A DNA stretch of 6,026 bases from Candidatus Njordarchaeota archaeon (GTDB lineage Archaea; Asgardarchaeota; Njordarchaeia; Njordarchaeales; Njordarchaeaceae), in contig JAHKLF010000103.1 of the NCBI GenBank assembly GCA_029856615.1, positions 1 to 6,026 of the forward strand, written 5' to 3'. Made by a program: the position numbers and the translations under genes. The notes under the pieces were generated by a model, which saw only the letters and a list, made by a program, of their open reading frames with translations, was not told the origin of the DNA and ran no database searches. Shown here piece by piece: positions 1 through 4,905 of the stretch (position 1 is its first letter; every line of letters begins with the position of its first letter).

Positions 1-1
1 A

Positions 2-49
2 CGTGTAATAGATAATACACTGAAGGAAATGGGCGCTTACGTTGAGTAA
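2..49 (+). CDS. 3' end of an unidentified gene (partial)
   Basis: Fifteen codons run open from the left edge and end at TAA (47-49), reading RVIDNTLKEMGAYVE. The stretch is visibly richer in G and C than the AT-rich DNA that follows, as expected for the end of a coding region. The fragment is too short to assign a family. It lies on the same strand as alba but about 180 bases upstream of it, and the gap has its own TATA-like box, so the two are probably separate units. The other two plus frames close within the first bases or lack coding character. This is an inference from one short frame, so the call is tentative. Confidence 0.5.
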   Translation, partial: RVIDNTLKEMGAYVE

Positions 50-121
50 CAATGCGGCCACATATATATCTACACTTTAAGGATTTTGTAAAAACTCGTT
101 GTTTTTGAGACTTTAAGCTAA

Positions 122-128
122 TTTTTTT
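122..128 (+). terminator. oligo-T tract, possible terminator of the upstream gene
   Basis: Seven consecutive T residues follow a shorter T5 run at 103-107. Archaeal RNA polymerase commonly terminates at U-rich tracts without needing a hairpin. The tract lies between the stop at 49 and the alba promoter, where a terminator would be expected. No stem-loop supports it, and the surrounding DNA is T-rich anyway. Confidence 0.35.
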
Positions 129-171
129 GATTATAGTTTCTAAAAATTTCATTATCCATTTAGAATAAGAG

Positions 172-179
172 TTAATAAA
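172..179 (+). promoter_or_regulatory. TATA-like box of alba
   Basis: TTAATAAA lies about 54-61 bases before the alba ATG. With the usual archaeal spacing of about 25 bases, transcription would start near 203, giving a leader of roughly 30 bases that contains the GAGG ribosome binding site at 220-223. The whole gap is AT-rich, so the exact box is uncertain. Confidence 0.4.
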
Positions 180-232
180 AATTTACATAGTCATTAACAC
201 AATTACCGAAAAATCGAATGAGGGAACAAATT

Positions 233-520
233 ATGGCAGAGGAAATTCCGACAATTTTTGTTGGGAAAAAATCTCTTATGACATATATAGTCACTGCTAT
301 AAGTTTTCTCCTTAATCAAGAGATTAAAAAAATAAGAATCTCAGCGCGAGGTGCGAGTATAAGTAAAGCAGTTGATATAGCGGAGGTTCTCAGAACAAGA
401 TATCTACGAAAGCTGATTGATGTAGAATCTATCAATATAGGTACTGACACTCTAAAAAATCCCGAAGGTAGAATTGATAGAGTATCATATATTGAGATAA
501 TAATGGTAAAGAAATTTTAG
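233..520 (+). CDS. alba: DNA/RNA-binding protein Alba
   Basis: Alba is a small basic dimeric protein that coats archaeal DNA and also binds RNA. The 95-residue product has the family length and pattern: an N-terminal IFVGKKSLMTYI segment matching the IGKKPVMNYV region of known Albas, with the paired lysines K12 and K13 in the nucleic-acid-binding position. It is followed by IRISARGASISKAVD in the second strand and helix, a beta-hairpin region (IGTDTLKNPEGRIDRVS), and a last strand IEIIM. K12 or its neighbour is the residue acetylated in Sulfolobus Alba; whether that happens here cannot be seen. I chose the ATG at 233 over the in-frame ATG at 218 because GAGG at 220-223 stands 9 bases before it and the product then matches family length. 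The gene converges on eS1 with a 33-base gap. It is a single copy in this window and is probably transcribed alone from its own promoter. Confidence 0.93.
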   Translation: MAEEIPTIFVGKKSLMTYIVTAISFLLNQEIKKIRISARGASISKAVDIAEVLRTRYLRKLIDVESINIGTDTLKNPEGRIDRVSYIEIIMVKKF

Positions 521-553
521 AGCCAGATGATATCAGCTGTAAACATATTTTAT

Positions 554-1213
554 CTATTTTTTCGTAATCAGAGTCTCAGCGCGCTTTTCGATTTCTCCTT
601 TTCCCTCAACTGCGGTTTCTATCTCATCAGCGGGTACGAGTACAGTTTCTGCTCGGCTTTTGTATATTAAGAACTCTTTTAATGGGTAAATTTTCCCTGC
701 GCGTTTAATCATTTCAGCATGCCATGTCTTCCTAATAGCCAAATTATAAATGAATTCCTCATAATTGTATTCTTTAGCTTTCTCGCGTAAGAATTCATCG
801 AAAATTTTCCTTATTAGAGACTTGTGAACTTGTTTGCATCTATGTGCTGTCATGCCTAGGACACTTATCTTTACTCGATGACCATCTTTAGTGTATACAC
901 GAGTGATGAGTTCGACTCTGGACATTCTTCTCCTAACCTTAGATGTAATAATTTCTCGCGCATAATCATGTCCAATCAAAGTAGTAAAAGCTCCCGCAGG
1001 AGTAACCTTAGTGATTCGAAAATATAGATTCATACCGCGGTCTTCAAAATCTCTTGTGAACTCTAACCCTTTAACTAGAACAACCCTATTAATCAGATCA
1101 GTTGGGTCAGTACATAGAACCTTAACTAAGGGGCGATCTAAACCCCCAAGTAATTCTGGAGCATATACAGTAATCCAATAACGTTTTTTCTTTACACGAG
1201 CACGACGACCCAA
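554..1213 (-). CDS. rps3ae: 30S ribosomal protein eS1 (S3Ae)
   Basis: eS1 is an archaeal/eukaryotic small-subunit protein on the 30S platform near the mRNA exit site. The roughly 219-residue product has the family landmarks in order: a basic N-terminus (GRRARVKKKRYW), the ITVYAPELLGG segment equivalent to the WYTIVAPEFFGG region, GRVVE-like NRVVLVKGLEFTRDF, LYFRITKV, GHDYAREIITSKVRRR (matching the GHELARDYIRSLVRRR motif) and an acidic-to-basic C-terminus. The longest frame opens with GTG at 1222, only two bases after the uS11 stop. I prefer the TTG at 1213 because GGTG (1220-1223) then stands 6 bases before the start, the same arrangement as in the other translation genes here, and that site overlaps the uS11 stop codon. 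The two choices differ by three residues. The gene is translationally linked to uS11 immediately upstream, in one transcript. The family assignment is firm; the start is not. Confidence 0.93.
   Translation of the reverse strand: MGRRARVKKKRYWITVYAPELLGGLDRPLVKVLCTDPTDLINRVVLVKGLEFTRDFEDRGMNLYFRITKVTPAGAFTTLIGHDYAREIITSKVRRRMSRVELITRVYTKDGHRVKISVLGMTAHRCKQVHKSLIRKIFDEFLREKAKEYNYEEFIYNLAIRKTWHAEMIKRAGKIYPLKEFLIYKSRAETVLVPADEIETAVEGKGEIEKRAETLITKK
557..562 (+). terminator. T6 tract downstream of alba, possible terminator
   Basis: Six T residues lie 36 bases beyond the alba stop, preceded by the U-rich run ATATTTTATCTA. On the opposite strand the same bases encode the last lysines of eS1, so a terminator here would be embedded in the 3' end of the convergent gene. 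This is an inference from base composition only. Confidence 0.35.
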
Positions 1214-1218
1214 TGAAA

Positions 1219-1225
1219 CCACCCC
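1219..1225 (-). promoter_or_regulatory. ribosome binding site of eS1, overlapping the uS11 stop
   Basis: On the minus strand the sequence reads TAG (uS11 stop) merged into GGGGTGG, then TTTCA and the TTG start. The GGTG core is complementary to the archaeal 16S tail (GGAGGTGAT consensus) and lies 6 bases before TTG. The nearly identical GGGTGGTT precedes the uS11 start. It favours TTG at 1213 over GTG at 1222, which would place the start codon inside the site itself. Confidence 0.5.
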
Positions 1226-1644
1226 TAGACTCTTCTTCCTCTTCTGCCCCCTGGTTTTCTAATCGAATCATGTGGAATCGGCGTTACATCTTCAATAGCA
1301 ATAATCTTAAGTCCAGAACGAACTAGTGCTTTAATAGCTGCGCTGGCGGCCCGATTATTTGGTTGAGGAGAGCGATTCCCTCCCTGTCCCCGTACTCGAA
1401 CGATTACTCTGGATATACCAGCGGCACGTGCTTCTTCTGCCGCAGCTCGTGCTGCTAACATAGCTACATATGGTTGCGGTTTATTTCGATCAGCGTCTGT
1501 GAACATCCCAGCGGATTTTCTCGATATCGTTTCAGCACCAGTGGCATCAGTTATATGGATAATAGTGTTATTCTTGGACGCATAAATATAGACTATGCCT
1601 ACTTTTAAAGGATCTTCCGCTTCTCTCGCTTTAGATATAGTCAT
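1225..1644 (-). CDS. rps11: 30S ribosomal protein uS11, divergent
   Basis: uS11 sits on the 30S platform, next to eS1, and contacts 16S rRNA near the mRNA exit site. The 139-residue product begins with an acidic/basic extension, then the family core: GIVYIYASKNNTIIHITDATGAE (first strands), SAGMFTDADRNKPQPYVAM, an alanine-rich helix, VRVRGQGGNRS, ALVRSGLKI, EDVTPIPHDS and the basic tail GGRRGRRV. The ends are textbook, but the middle is not: the TPGPGAQ loop of archaeal relatives is replaced by SPQPNNRAAS (residues 92-101), with one extra residue. RWSGGM is changed to RKSAGM and ESSPYAAM to KPQPYVAM. The ATG at 1644 is preferred over the in-frame ATG at 1671 because GGGTGG stands about 6-7 bases upstream. 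The usual partners uS13, uS4 and RNA polymerase subunit D are absent; eS1 follows instead. I regard it as the functional uS11, but a divergent paralogue is possible. Confidence 0.92.
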   Translation of the reverse strand: MTISKAREAEDPLKVGIVYIYASKNNTIIHITDATGAETISRKSAGMFTDADRNKPQPYVAMLAARAAAEEARAAGISRVIVRVRGQGGNRSPQPNNRAASAAIKALVRSGLKIIAIEDVTPIPHDSIRKPGGRRGRRV

Positions 1645-1650
1645 GGTCAA

Positions 1651-1656
1651 CCACCC
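1651..1656 (-). promoter_or_regulatory. ribosome binding site deciding the uS11 start
   Basis: GGGTGG on the minus strand lies upstream of ATG at 1644, with the GGTG core 7 bases before the codon. The ATG at 1671 has no comparable site in front of it. The site would fall inside the coding region if the longer frame were used, which argues for the shorter protein. Confidence 0.55.
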
Positions 1657-1674
1657 TTCTATTGAGAGCATCTT

Positions 1675-1689
1675 ACAATAAACTATTGT
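1675..1689. repeat. interrupted palindrome in the uS11 leader (ACAATA aac TATTGT)
   Basis: Two perfect 6-base arms are separated by 3 bases. It lies between the TATA-like box (1712-1721) and the uS11 ribosome binding site, at or just after the expected transcription start. It could be an operator for a dimeric repressor or a small hairpin in the mRNA leader. Six-base arms are short and the DNA is AT-rich, so chance is not excluded. Confidence 0.4.
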
Positions 1690-1711
1690 CGGGTTGATTT
1701 GAGCTTAAAAA

Positions 1712-1721
1712 CTTATTTAAA
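1712..1721 (-). promoter_or_regulatory. TATA-like box of the uS11-eS1 unit
   Basis: The minus strand reads TTTAAATAAG. Transcription would start near 1690, giving a leader of about 45 bases to the ATG at 1644 that includes the GGGTGG site. This is the only gap upstream of uS11, and the methionine aminopeptidase gene ends at 1827, so the ribosomal pair probably has its own promoter here even if some transcripts read through from aIF5A-map. Confidence 0.45.
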
Positions 1722-1722
1722 T

Positions 1723-1736
1723 TTTCATGGATGAAA
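1723..1736. repeat. palindrome next to the uS11 TATA-like box (TTTCAT gg ATGAAA)
   Basis: Perfect 6-base arms flank two bases. The repeat abuts the upstream edge of the TATA-like box at 1712-1721, where the TFB recognition element and activator sites (for example Lrp-family regulators) lie in archaeal promoters. A regulatory role is inferred from position only. A related ATGGATG occurs again at 1752-1758. Confidence 0.35.
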
Positions 1737-1826
1737 GTTTCTTAGTTATTAATGGATGGACTCAAAGGTTTCTTTTAAAATTATTAACTTGTTCCAATTA
1801 CTATGAAAACTATTAATCAGGACTAA

Positions 1827-2753
1827 TTATGTTATAATTTTTGCCCCATCTGATGTAACTATCACGGTCTCTTCTGCCTGAGCTACTATACTCCCCTCTT
1901 TTTCAATAAGAACTGGATATGGAATTAATATGCCTACTTTTTCAAGTGTCGCAATTGCTACGCGAATTTCAGCTTCGTTAAATCTATCCAATAACCATCG
2001 AGGCGTAAACGGTAATTCTTTTCTCTCTCTAATAAGCACTCTCAATATCTCTCTAGCGGCTTTCACATGAATAGGTAGTCTCTTCGGAAGTTTGCTTATT
2101 ACGCTATAAATTCTTATATCATCAGTTGATCTTGCCCATCCCTCGCCATTTGTTACGAAAACTTCAATGGCATAGACTTCATCTTTCTCCACTATCCCAG
2201 TAGCAGCCACTCTTGATGAAACTGGAACTTCTTTTTCACCATGCAAATTATATTCTTCAAGTAGATGACCATTAAGATTTTCTATAACTTTGTATCCCCG
2301 ATCATTTACAAAGTCTTCGATAGTACTACCTATATCAGAGAGTTTAACTCCGGGTTTCATTTTTTTAACTGCAATGTTGACTGCTTCTCTTGCAGTTATA
2401 ATCATGTCGTTTATTTCATTTTCCTCGCCGAAATAATAACTAATAGCGGTATCCACAATATACCCATCTATATGGATACCAAAATCGATCTTAATTATTG
2501 TATCATCCGGGATAGTGGTTTTCTCATTTTTAAGAGGCGTATAATGGGCTGCGACATGACCAATGCAAATATTTACTGGAAATGCGGGTAATCCTCCTAA
2601 TTCTTTTATTTTCTTCTCTATTGTCTCTGCTATCACCAGCAAATTGGCATTAGGCGAGACTATGTTTGGTAAAAGCTGTGTCTTAATAGTTTTAGCGATT
2701 TCCGCGGCTTTCAAATGCTTATTTATGGCCTCCTCTCTGCTTTCTGACGACAA
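1827..2753 (-). CDS. map: methionine aminopeptidase, type II
   Basis: This cytosolic dinuclear metallopeptidase removes the initiator methionine from nascent proteins. The 308-residue product is close to archaeal type II enzymes (about 295), with a slightly longer N-terminus. Catalytic residues, numbered from TTG at 2753, are all present: H70 in AAHYTP, metal ligands D90 and D101 (KIDFGIHIDGYIVD), H163 in NLNGH, second histidine H171 in NLHGE, E197 and E294. Their spacings match Pyrococcus MetAP (11, 8 and 34 residues apart for the first ones). The type II helical insert (KAAREILRVLIRERKELPF and following) lies near residues 231-280. Two normally conserved neighbours differ: EPF is EVF at E197, and the last ligand motif EHT is EET. 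GGTG at 2760-2763 lies 6 bases before TTG 2753; TTG 2765 and GTG 2762 are alternatives. The gene follows aIF5A by about 47 bases and is probably co-transcribed with it. Confidence 0.93.
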   Translation of the reverse strand: MSSESREEAINKHLKAAEIAKTIKTQLLPNIVSPNANLLVIAETIEKKIKELGGLPAFPVNICIGHVAAHYTPLKNEKTTIPDDTIIKIDFGIHIDGYIVDTAISYYFGEENEINDMIITAREAVNIAVKKMKPGVKLSDIGSTIEDFVNDRGYKVIENLNGHLLEEYNLHGEKEVPVSSRVAATGIVEKDEVYAIEVFVTNGEGWARSTDDIRIYSVISKLPKRLPIHVKAAREILRVLIRERKELPFTPRWLLDRFNEAEIRVAIATLEKVGILIPYPVLIEKEGSIVAQAEETVIVTSDGAKIIT

Positions 2754-2800
2754 TTTAGACACCAATGCCCTATCTAGTTTTGATAAGAAGTTTATTTGTT

Positions 2801-3226
2801 TTATTCGCGAGTTCTTTTCAGGCTAACTATCTTAGGCTTGCCTAGCATAACCCAATATTCCACGTAGATTCCTGGCTCAATTTTATCTCTTAATGTTTCT
2901 TCTTCAGGCATTCGCATCTCAAGTACTTCATAAGTCTCAGAATCCATTATTTCAACAATATCTCCAGAGACATTTATCACTTGACCTTCGCGTTTTTCAA
3001 TAATAGGAACTGGAATTTTATCGCTCACCGGCTTTATAAGAGTACGTTTAACTCCGTCAAAAACTCCCACAGCGACTATTCGCGCTTTAGCACTACCGTG
3101 TTTTCCAGGCTTGCTTTTTGAGATTGATACTACTCTACTCGGTTCTCCTTCGATTACGATATAATGCCCCTCCTTTATTTTGCTTATAGGAACGTATTTT
3201 ACATCGCCTGAGATATCTTCTGACAT
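2801..3226 (-). CDS. eif5a: translation initiation factor aIF5A
   Basis: aIF5A binds the ribosome and helps peptide-bond formation at difficult sequences, like eIF5A and bacterial EF-P. It needs deoxyhypusine/hypusine on one lysine. That site is visible: SKPGKHGSAK, with K42 as the modified lysine at the tip of the N-terminal SH3-like domain (about residues 9-72). A C-terminal OB-fold follows (about 73-141: GQVINVSGDIVEIMDSETYEVLE and the family ending IEPGIYVEYWVMLGKPKI). The product of 141 residues fits the archaeal family. I chose ATG at 3226, preceded by AAGGTG 6 bases upstream, not the GTG at 3259, which would add 11 residues without homology and overlap the promoter region. It is the first gene of a minus-strand pair with methionine aminopeptidase. 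The hypusine-forming enzyme is not encoded in this window. Confidence 0.96.
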   Translation of the reverse strand: MSEDISGDVKYVPISKIKEGHYIVIEGEPSRVVSISKSKPGKHGSAKARIVAVGVFDGVKRTLIKPVSDKIPVPIIEKREGQVINVSGDIVEIMDSETYEVLEMRMPEEETLRDKIEPGIYVEYWVMLGKPKIVSLKRTRE

Positions 3227-3270
3227 GCTTTTCACCTTCACAAAAATAAGATTATACACTAGTGATTTTC

Positions 3271-3280
3271 CAATATAGGG
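3271..3280 (-). promoter_or_regulatory. TATA-like box of aIF5A
   Basis: The minus strand reads CCCTATATTG. A start near 3250 would give a leader of about 24 bases that carries the AAGGTG site. An alternative box, TATAAT at 3251-3256, is so close to the ATG that it would give an almost leaderless mRNA, which does not fit the clear ribosome binding site. Confidence 0.4.
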
Positions 3281-3378
3281 TTACCTAATAATCTTTTCCA
3301 TATTTTAGTATTTAGAGATATCGTAAAATAATGCAAAATACAAGGATAATATCACCGCTTTTTAATTCGATGATGCTC

Positions 3379-3386
3379 TTTATAAG
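3379..3386 (+). promoter_or_regulatory. TATA box of the zinc ribbon/PH-like/SHOCT gene
   Basis: TTTATAAG is a strong match to the archaeal TATA box. Transcription would begin near 3407-3412, downstream of the TTG at 3395 and upstream of the GGAGGG site at 3423. This supports translation from TTG 3437. The box lies in the 180-base divergent gap shared with aIF5A. Confidence 0.6.
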
Positions 3387-3422
3387 CGTCTCTATTGATT
3401 TTTCAAGTAATTTCTGGAATTC

Positions 3423-3428
3423 GGAGGG
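3423..3428 (+). promoter_or_regulatory. ribosome binding site deciding the start of the 3437 gene
   Basis: GGAGGG is the strongest Shine-Dalgarno match in the window, ending 8 bases before TTG at 3437. The longer frame starting with TTG at 3395 has no comparable site and would begin upstream of the expected transcription start. Confidence 0.6.
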
Positions 3429-3436
3429 ATATACTT

Positions 3437-4702
3437 TTGGAGGAACACAGTAATAAAAGGGAAGCCATAAGCATTTACTATTGCAGAGATTGCGAAAGCA
3501 TTTTTGCGAGAGACAACTCGCATTTAGATGTTATTTATCCAAGGAATAAATCAGATATCAAAGTATGTCCATTTTGCGGACATAATAGCACGATGCTTTA
3601 TGACAATATGTTAAACGAGATTAAAATTCATCTATATGATATCTTCAAGCGTATTGATATTCTGCGTACGTATATCGATAAATTTCTTAGTAAATTAGAT
3701 AAAATAGCCTTAAAACTAAATTATTATCGTTCACTCGGAATATTAATCGACAAATGGGTAATTTCATGGATCATAAATAAGTATGTTTATTTGGGGGATA
3801 TAATAGACGAAATAGAAGAAACTCTGAAGCTAATTAAAATGTCCATTACCAATGCGACAGATTATATACTTCGTGAGTTTAAAGAGACTGCGAGATTTGC
3901 AAGACTATCCAAAATAACTGATGTGATAGAGAATTTAAAGATCAAAATAAGTGAGTATGCGAAAAAATTAAGAGATGTAATTAAAGATTACCCAGAGTTT
4001 CGAATTAATTATAAAAAGATGCGTAAGAAAGTAAATGATGTAATGTCTATTGATCAAAGCATAATATTCTCGGCTGAAAAAAGCTTTATAAGGATTATCG
4101 ATGTAAATACATCTTCATATCTAATCATAACCTCTAATGACCTCTTTCTAATTGATGTTAAAAAGAAGCGAAAAAAACGGCTAGCGTCGCTTAAAGAGGT
4201 AAGAAACATCAAAACTAAGAAAGGCTTACTTAGTCGGAAACTAATCATTGAGACTATAGATGGTCAAGAGATATGTATAAAAGTACCGATAGATGCTGTT
4301 CATAAAATTATTCAGGAGCTTGATATAGGAAAGCGGTTTACCGAATATAGTTCTCAGGTTAACTCCTTTGAAATCGAAAGAAAAGCCATTAAACCAACGA
4401 CAAGAAGGCTCAGATCGCAACTCATAGAGACTAAGAAAATTGTGCTTCTAAAAATAGAGAAATTACGGAACATAATCTTTGAAAAGAAATCAGATAAATT
4501 TGATAACCAGTCATTTAATCTTCAGCGTAATTCAACAGAAAATTCTAAAAATTTTAAAGAAGAAGCGATACGGGAAATATTACGCGATCTCGAGGAGAAA
4601 TTCAACTCGGGACAGATCTCTACTCAGGACTATTTTAGATTAAAAAAGAATTTTTTAATGCAACTTCAAAATAGTAAGGCTGATTCAATTACTGTAGCTT
4701 AG
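3437..4702 (+). CDS. unknown protein: zinc ribbon, helical middle, PH-like domain, SHOCT-like tail
   Basis: I do not recognise this 421-residue protein as a named family; the modules are read from the sequence (numbering from TTG 3437). Residues 16-47 form a rubredoxin-like zinc ribbon with two knuckles, CRDC (C16, C19) and CPFCG (C44, C47). Residues 55-200 are charged and predicted helical, with heptad-like stretches and no convincing membrane span. Residues about 211-296 look like a bacterial-PH/GRAM-type beta domain: SSYLIITSNDLFLID, a basic turn KKKRKKR, the LKEVRNIKTKKG pattern typical of bPH domains, a strand LIIETIDG and a closing amphipathic helix. A basic, low-complexity linker follows. 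Residues 377-411 match a SHOCT hairpin (LRDLEEKFNSGQIST plus DYFRLKKNFL). No signal peptide is seen. The gene stands alone, with its own TATA box, divergent from aIF5A. A scaffold or membrane-surface/nucleic-acid adaptor is conceivable, but function is unknown. It could have been gained separately from its housekeeping neighbours; base composition gives no clear sign of this. Confidence 0.85.
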   Translation: MEEHSNKREAISIYYCRDCESIFARDNSHLDVIYPRNKSDIKVCPFCGHNSTMLYDNMLNEIKIHLYDIFKRIDILRTYIDKFLSKLDKIALKLNYYRSLGILIDKWVISWIINKYVYLGDIIDEIEETLKLIKMSITNATDYILREFKETARFARLSKITDVIENLKIKISEYAKKLRDVIKDYPEFRINYKKMRKKVNDVMSIDQSIIFSAEKSFIRIIDVNTSSYLIITSNDLFLIDVKKKRKKRLASLKEVRNIKTKKGLLSRKLIIETIDGQEICIKVPIDAVHKIIQELDIGKRFTEYSSQVNSFEIERKAIKPTTRRLRSQLIETKKIVLLKIEKLRNIIFEKKSDKFDNQSFNLQRNSTENSKNFKEEAIREILRDLEEKFNSGQISTQDYFRLKKNFLMQLQNSKADSITVA

Positions 4703-4760
4703 AATAATTCTTAAAATTCTCACTCAGATGATCACGAGCAACTTAATCATTAAGAAACTC

Positions 4761-4793
4761 CATTCCTTTAAAGATGAACTCTTTTGAGGAATG
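4761..4793 (+). repeat. inverted repeat, stem-loop 1 of the convergent gap
   Basis: Arms 4761-4773 and 4781-4793 (CATTCCTTTAAAG against CTTTTGAGGAATG) pair at 12 of 13 positions, with one T-T mismatch and one G-T wobble, around a 7-base loop. It lies 59 bases after the stop of the plus-strand gene. The wobble pairs only in plus-strand RNA. Confidence 0.6.
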
Positions 4794-4818
4794 TAATGCT
4801 TCATTAACAAGCATTACA
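4792..4818 (+). repeat. inverted repeat, stem-loop 2 of the convergent gap
   Basis: Arms 4792-4801 and 4809-4818 (TGTAATGCTT against AAGCATTACA) are a perfect 10-base stem with a 7-base loop. It shares its first two bases with the foot of stem-loop 1, so the two adjoin head to tail or compete for those bases. No oligo-T tail follows, so it is not a bacterial-type terminator. Confidence 0.65.
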
Positions 4819-4840
4819 GACCTAAGGCAAGGAAATAGGT

Positions 4841-4905
4841 AACCACATAGCATGTATATTTAAATGACAAGAACTTTGCTTGATTGCGTAAAATCTTATG
4901 TGGTT
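4841..4905. repeat. long inverted repeat spanning the transporter stop codon
   Basis: Perfect 9-base arms AACCACATA (4841-4849) and TATGTGGTT (4897-4905) enclose 47 bases; a G-T pair extends it inward on the plus strand. The right arm contains the transporter's stop codon (4896-4898), so the arms bracket the first part of its 3' untranslated region. A small inner stem, CAAG/CTTG (4868-4871 and 4879-4882), and a weak 5-base stem just upstream (4820-4824 and 4836-4840) complete the chain with stem-loops 1 and 2. Confidence 0.5.

Noticed and set aside
1727..1772. Imperfect direct repeat ATGGATG...GTTTCTT in the uS11 upstream region
   Set aside because: The two copies have different internal spacing and the matched parts are short, so it is not kept as a separate element.
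2265..2826. Two plus-strand open frames (2265-2591 and 2563-2826)
   Set aside because: They lie opposite the methionine aminopeptidase gene, whose catalytic residues are all intact. Their products are rich in Phe, Ile and Cys with no family pattern, as expected for antisense reading of an AT-rich gene.
3395..3436. Fourteen extra N-terminal codons from TTG 3395
   Set aside because: The TATA box at 3379-3386 puts the transcription start after 3395, and GGAGGG at 3423-3428 serves TTG 3437.
4054..4248. Minus-strand open frame of 64 codons
   Set aside because: It is antisense to the PH-like part of the 3437 gene, has no ribosome binding site and shows no recognisable motif.
4715..4860. C/D box small RNA in the convergent gap
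   Set aside because: ATGATTA-like and CTGA elements occur on the minus strand, but no proper C box RTGATGA with correctly spaced D, C' and D' boxes can be assembled.
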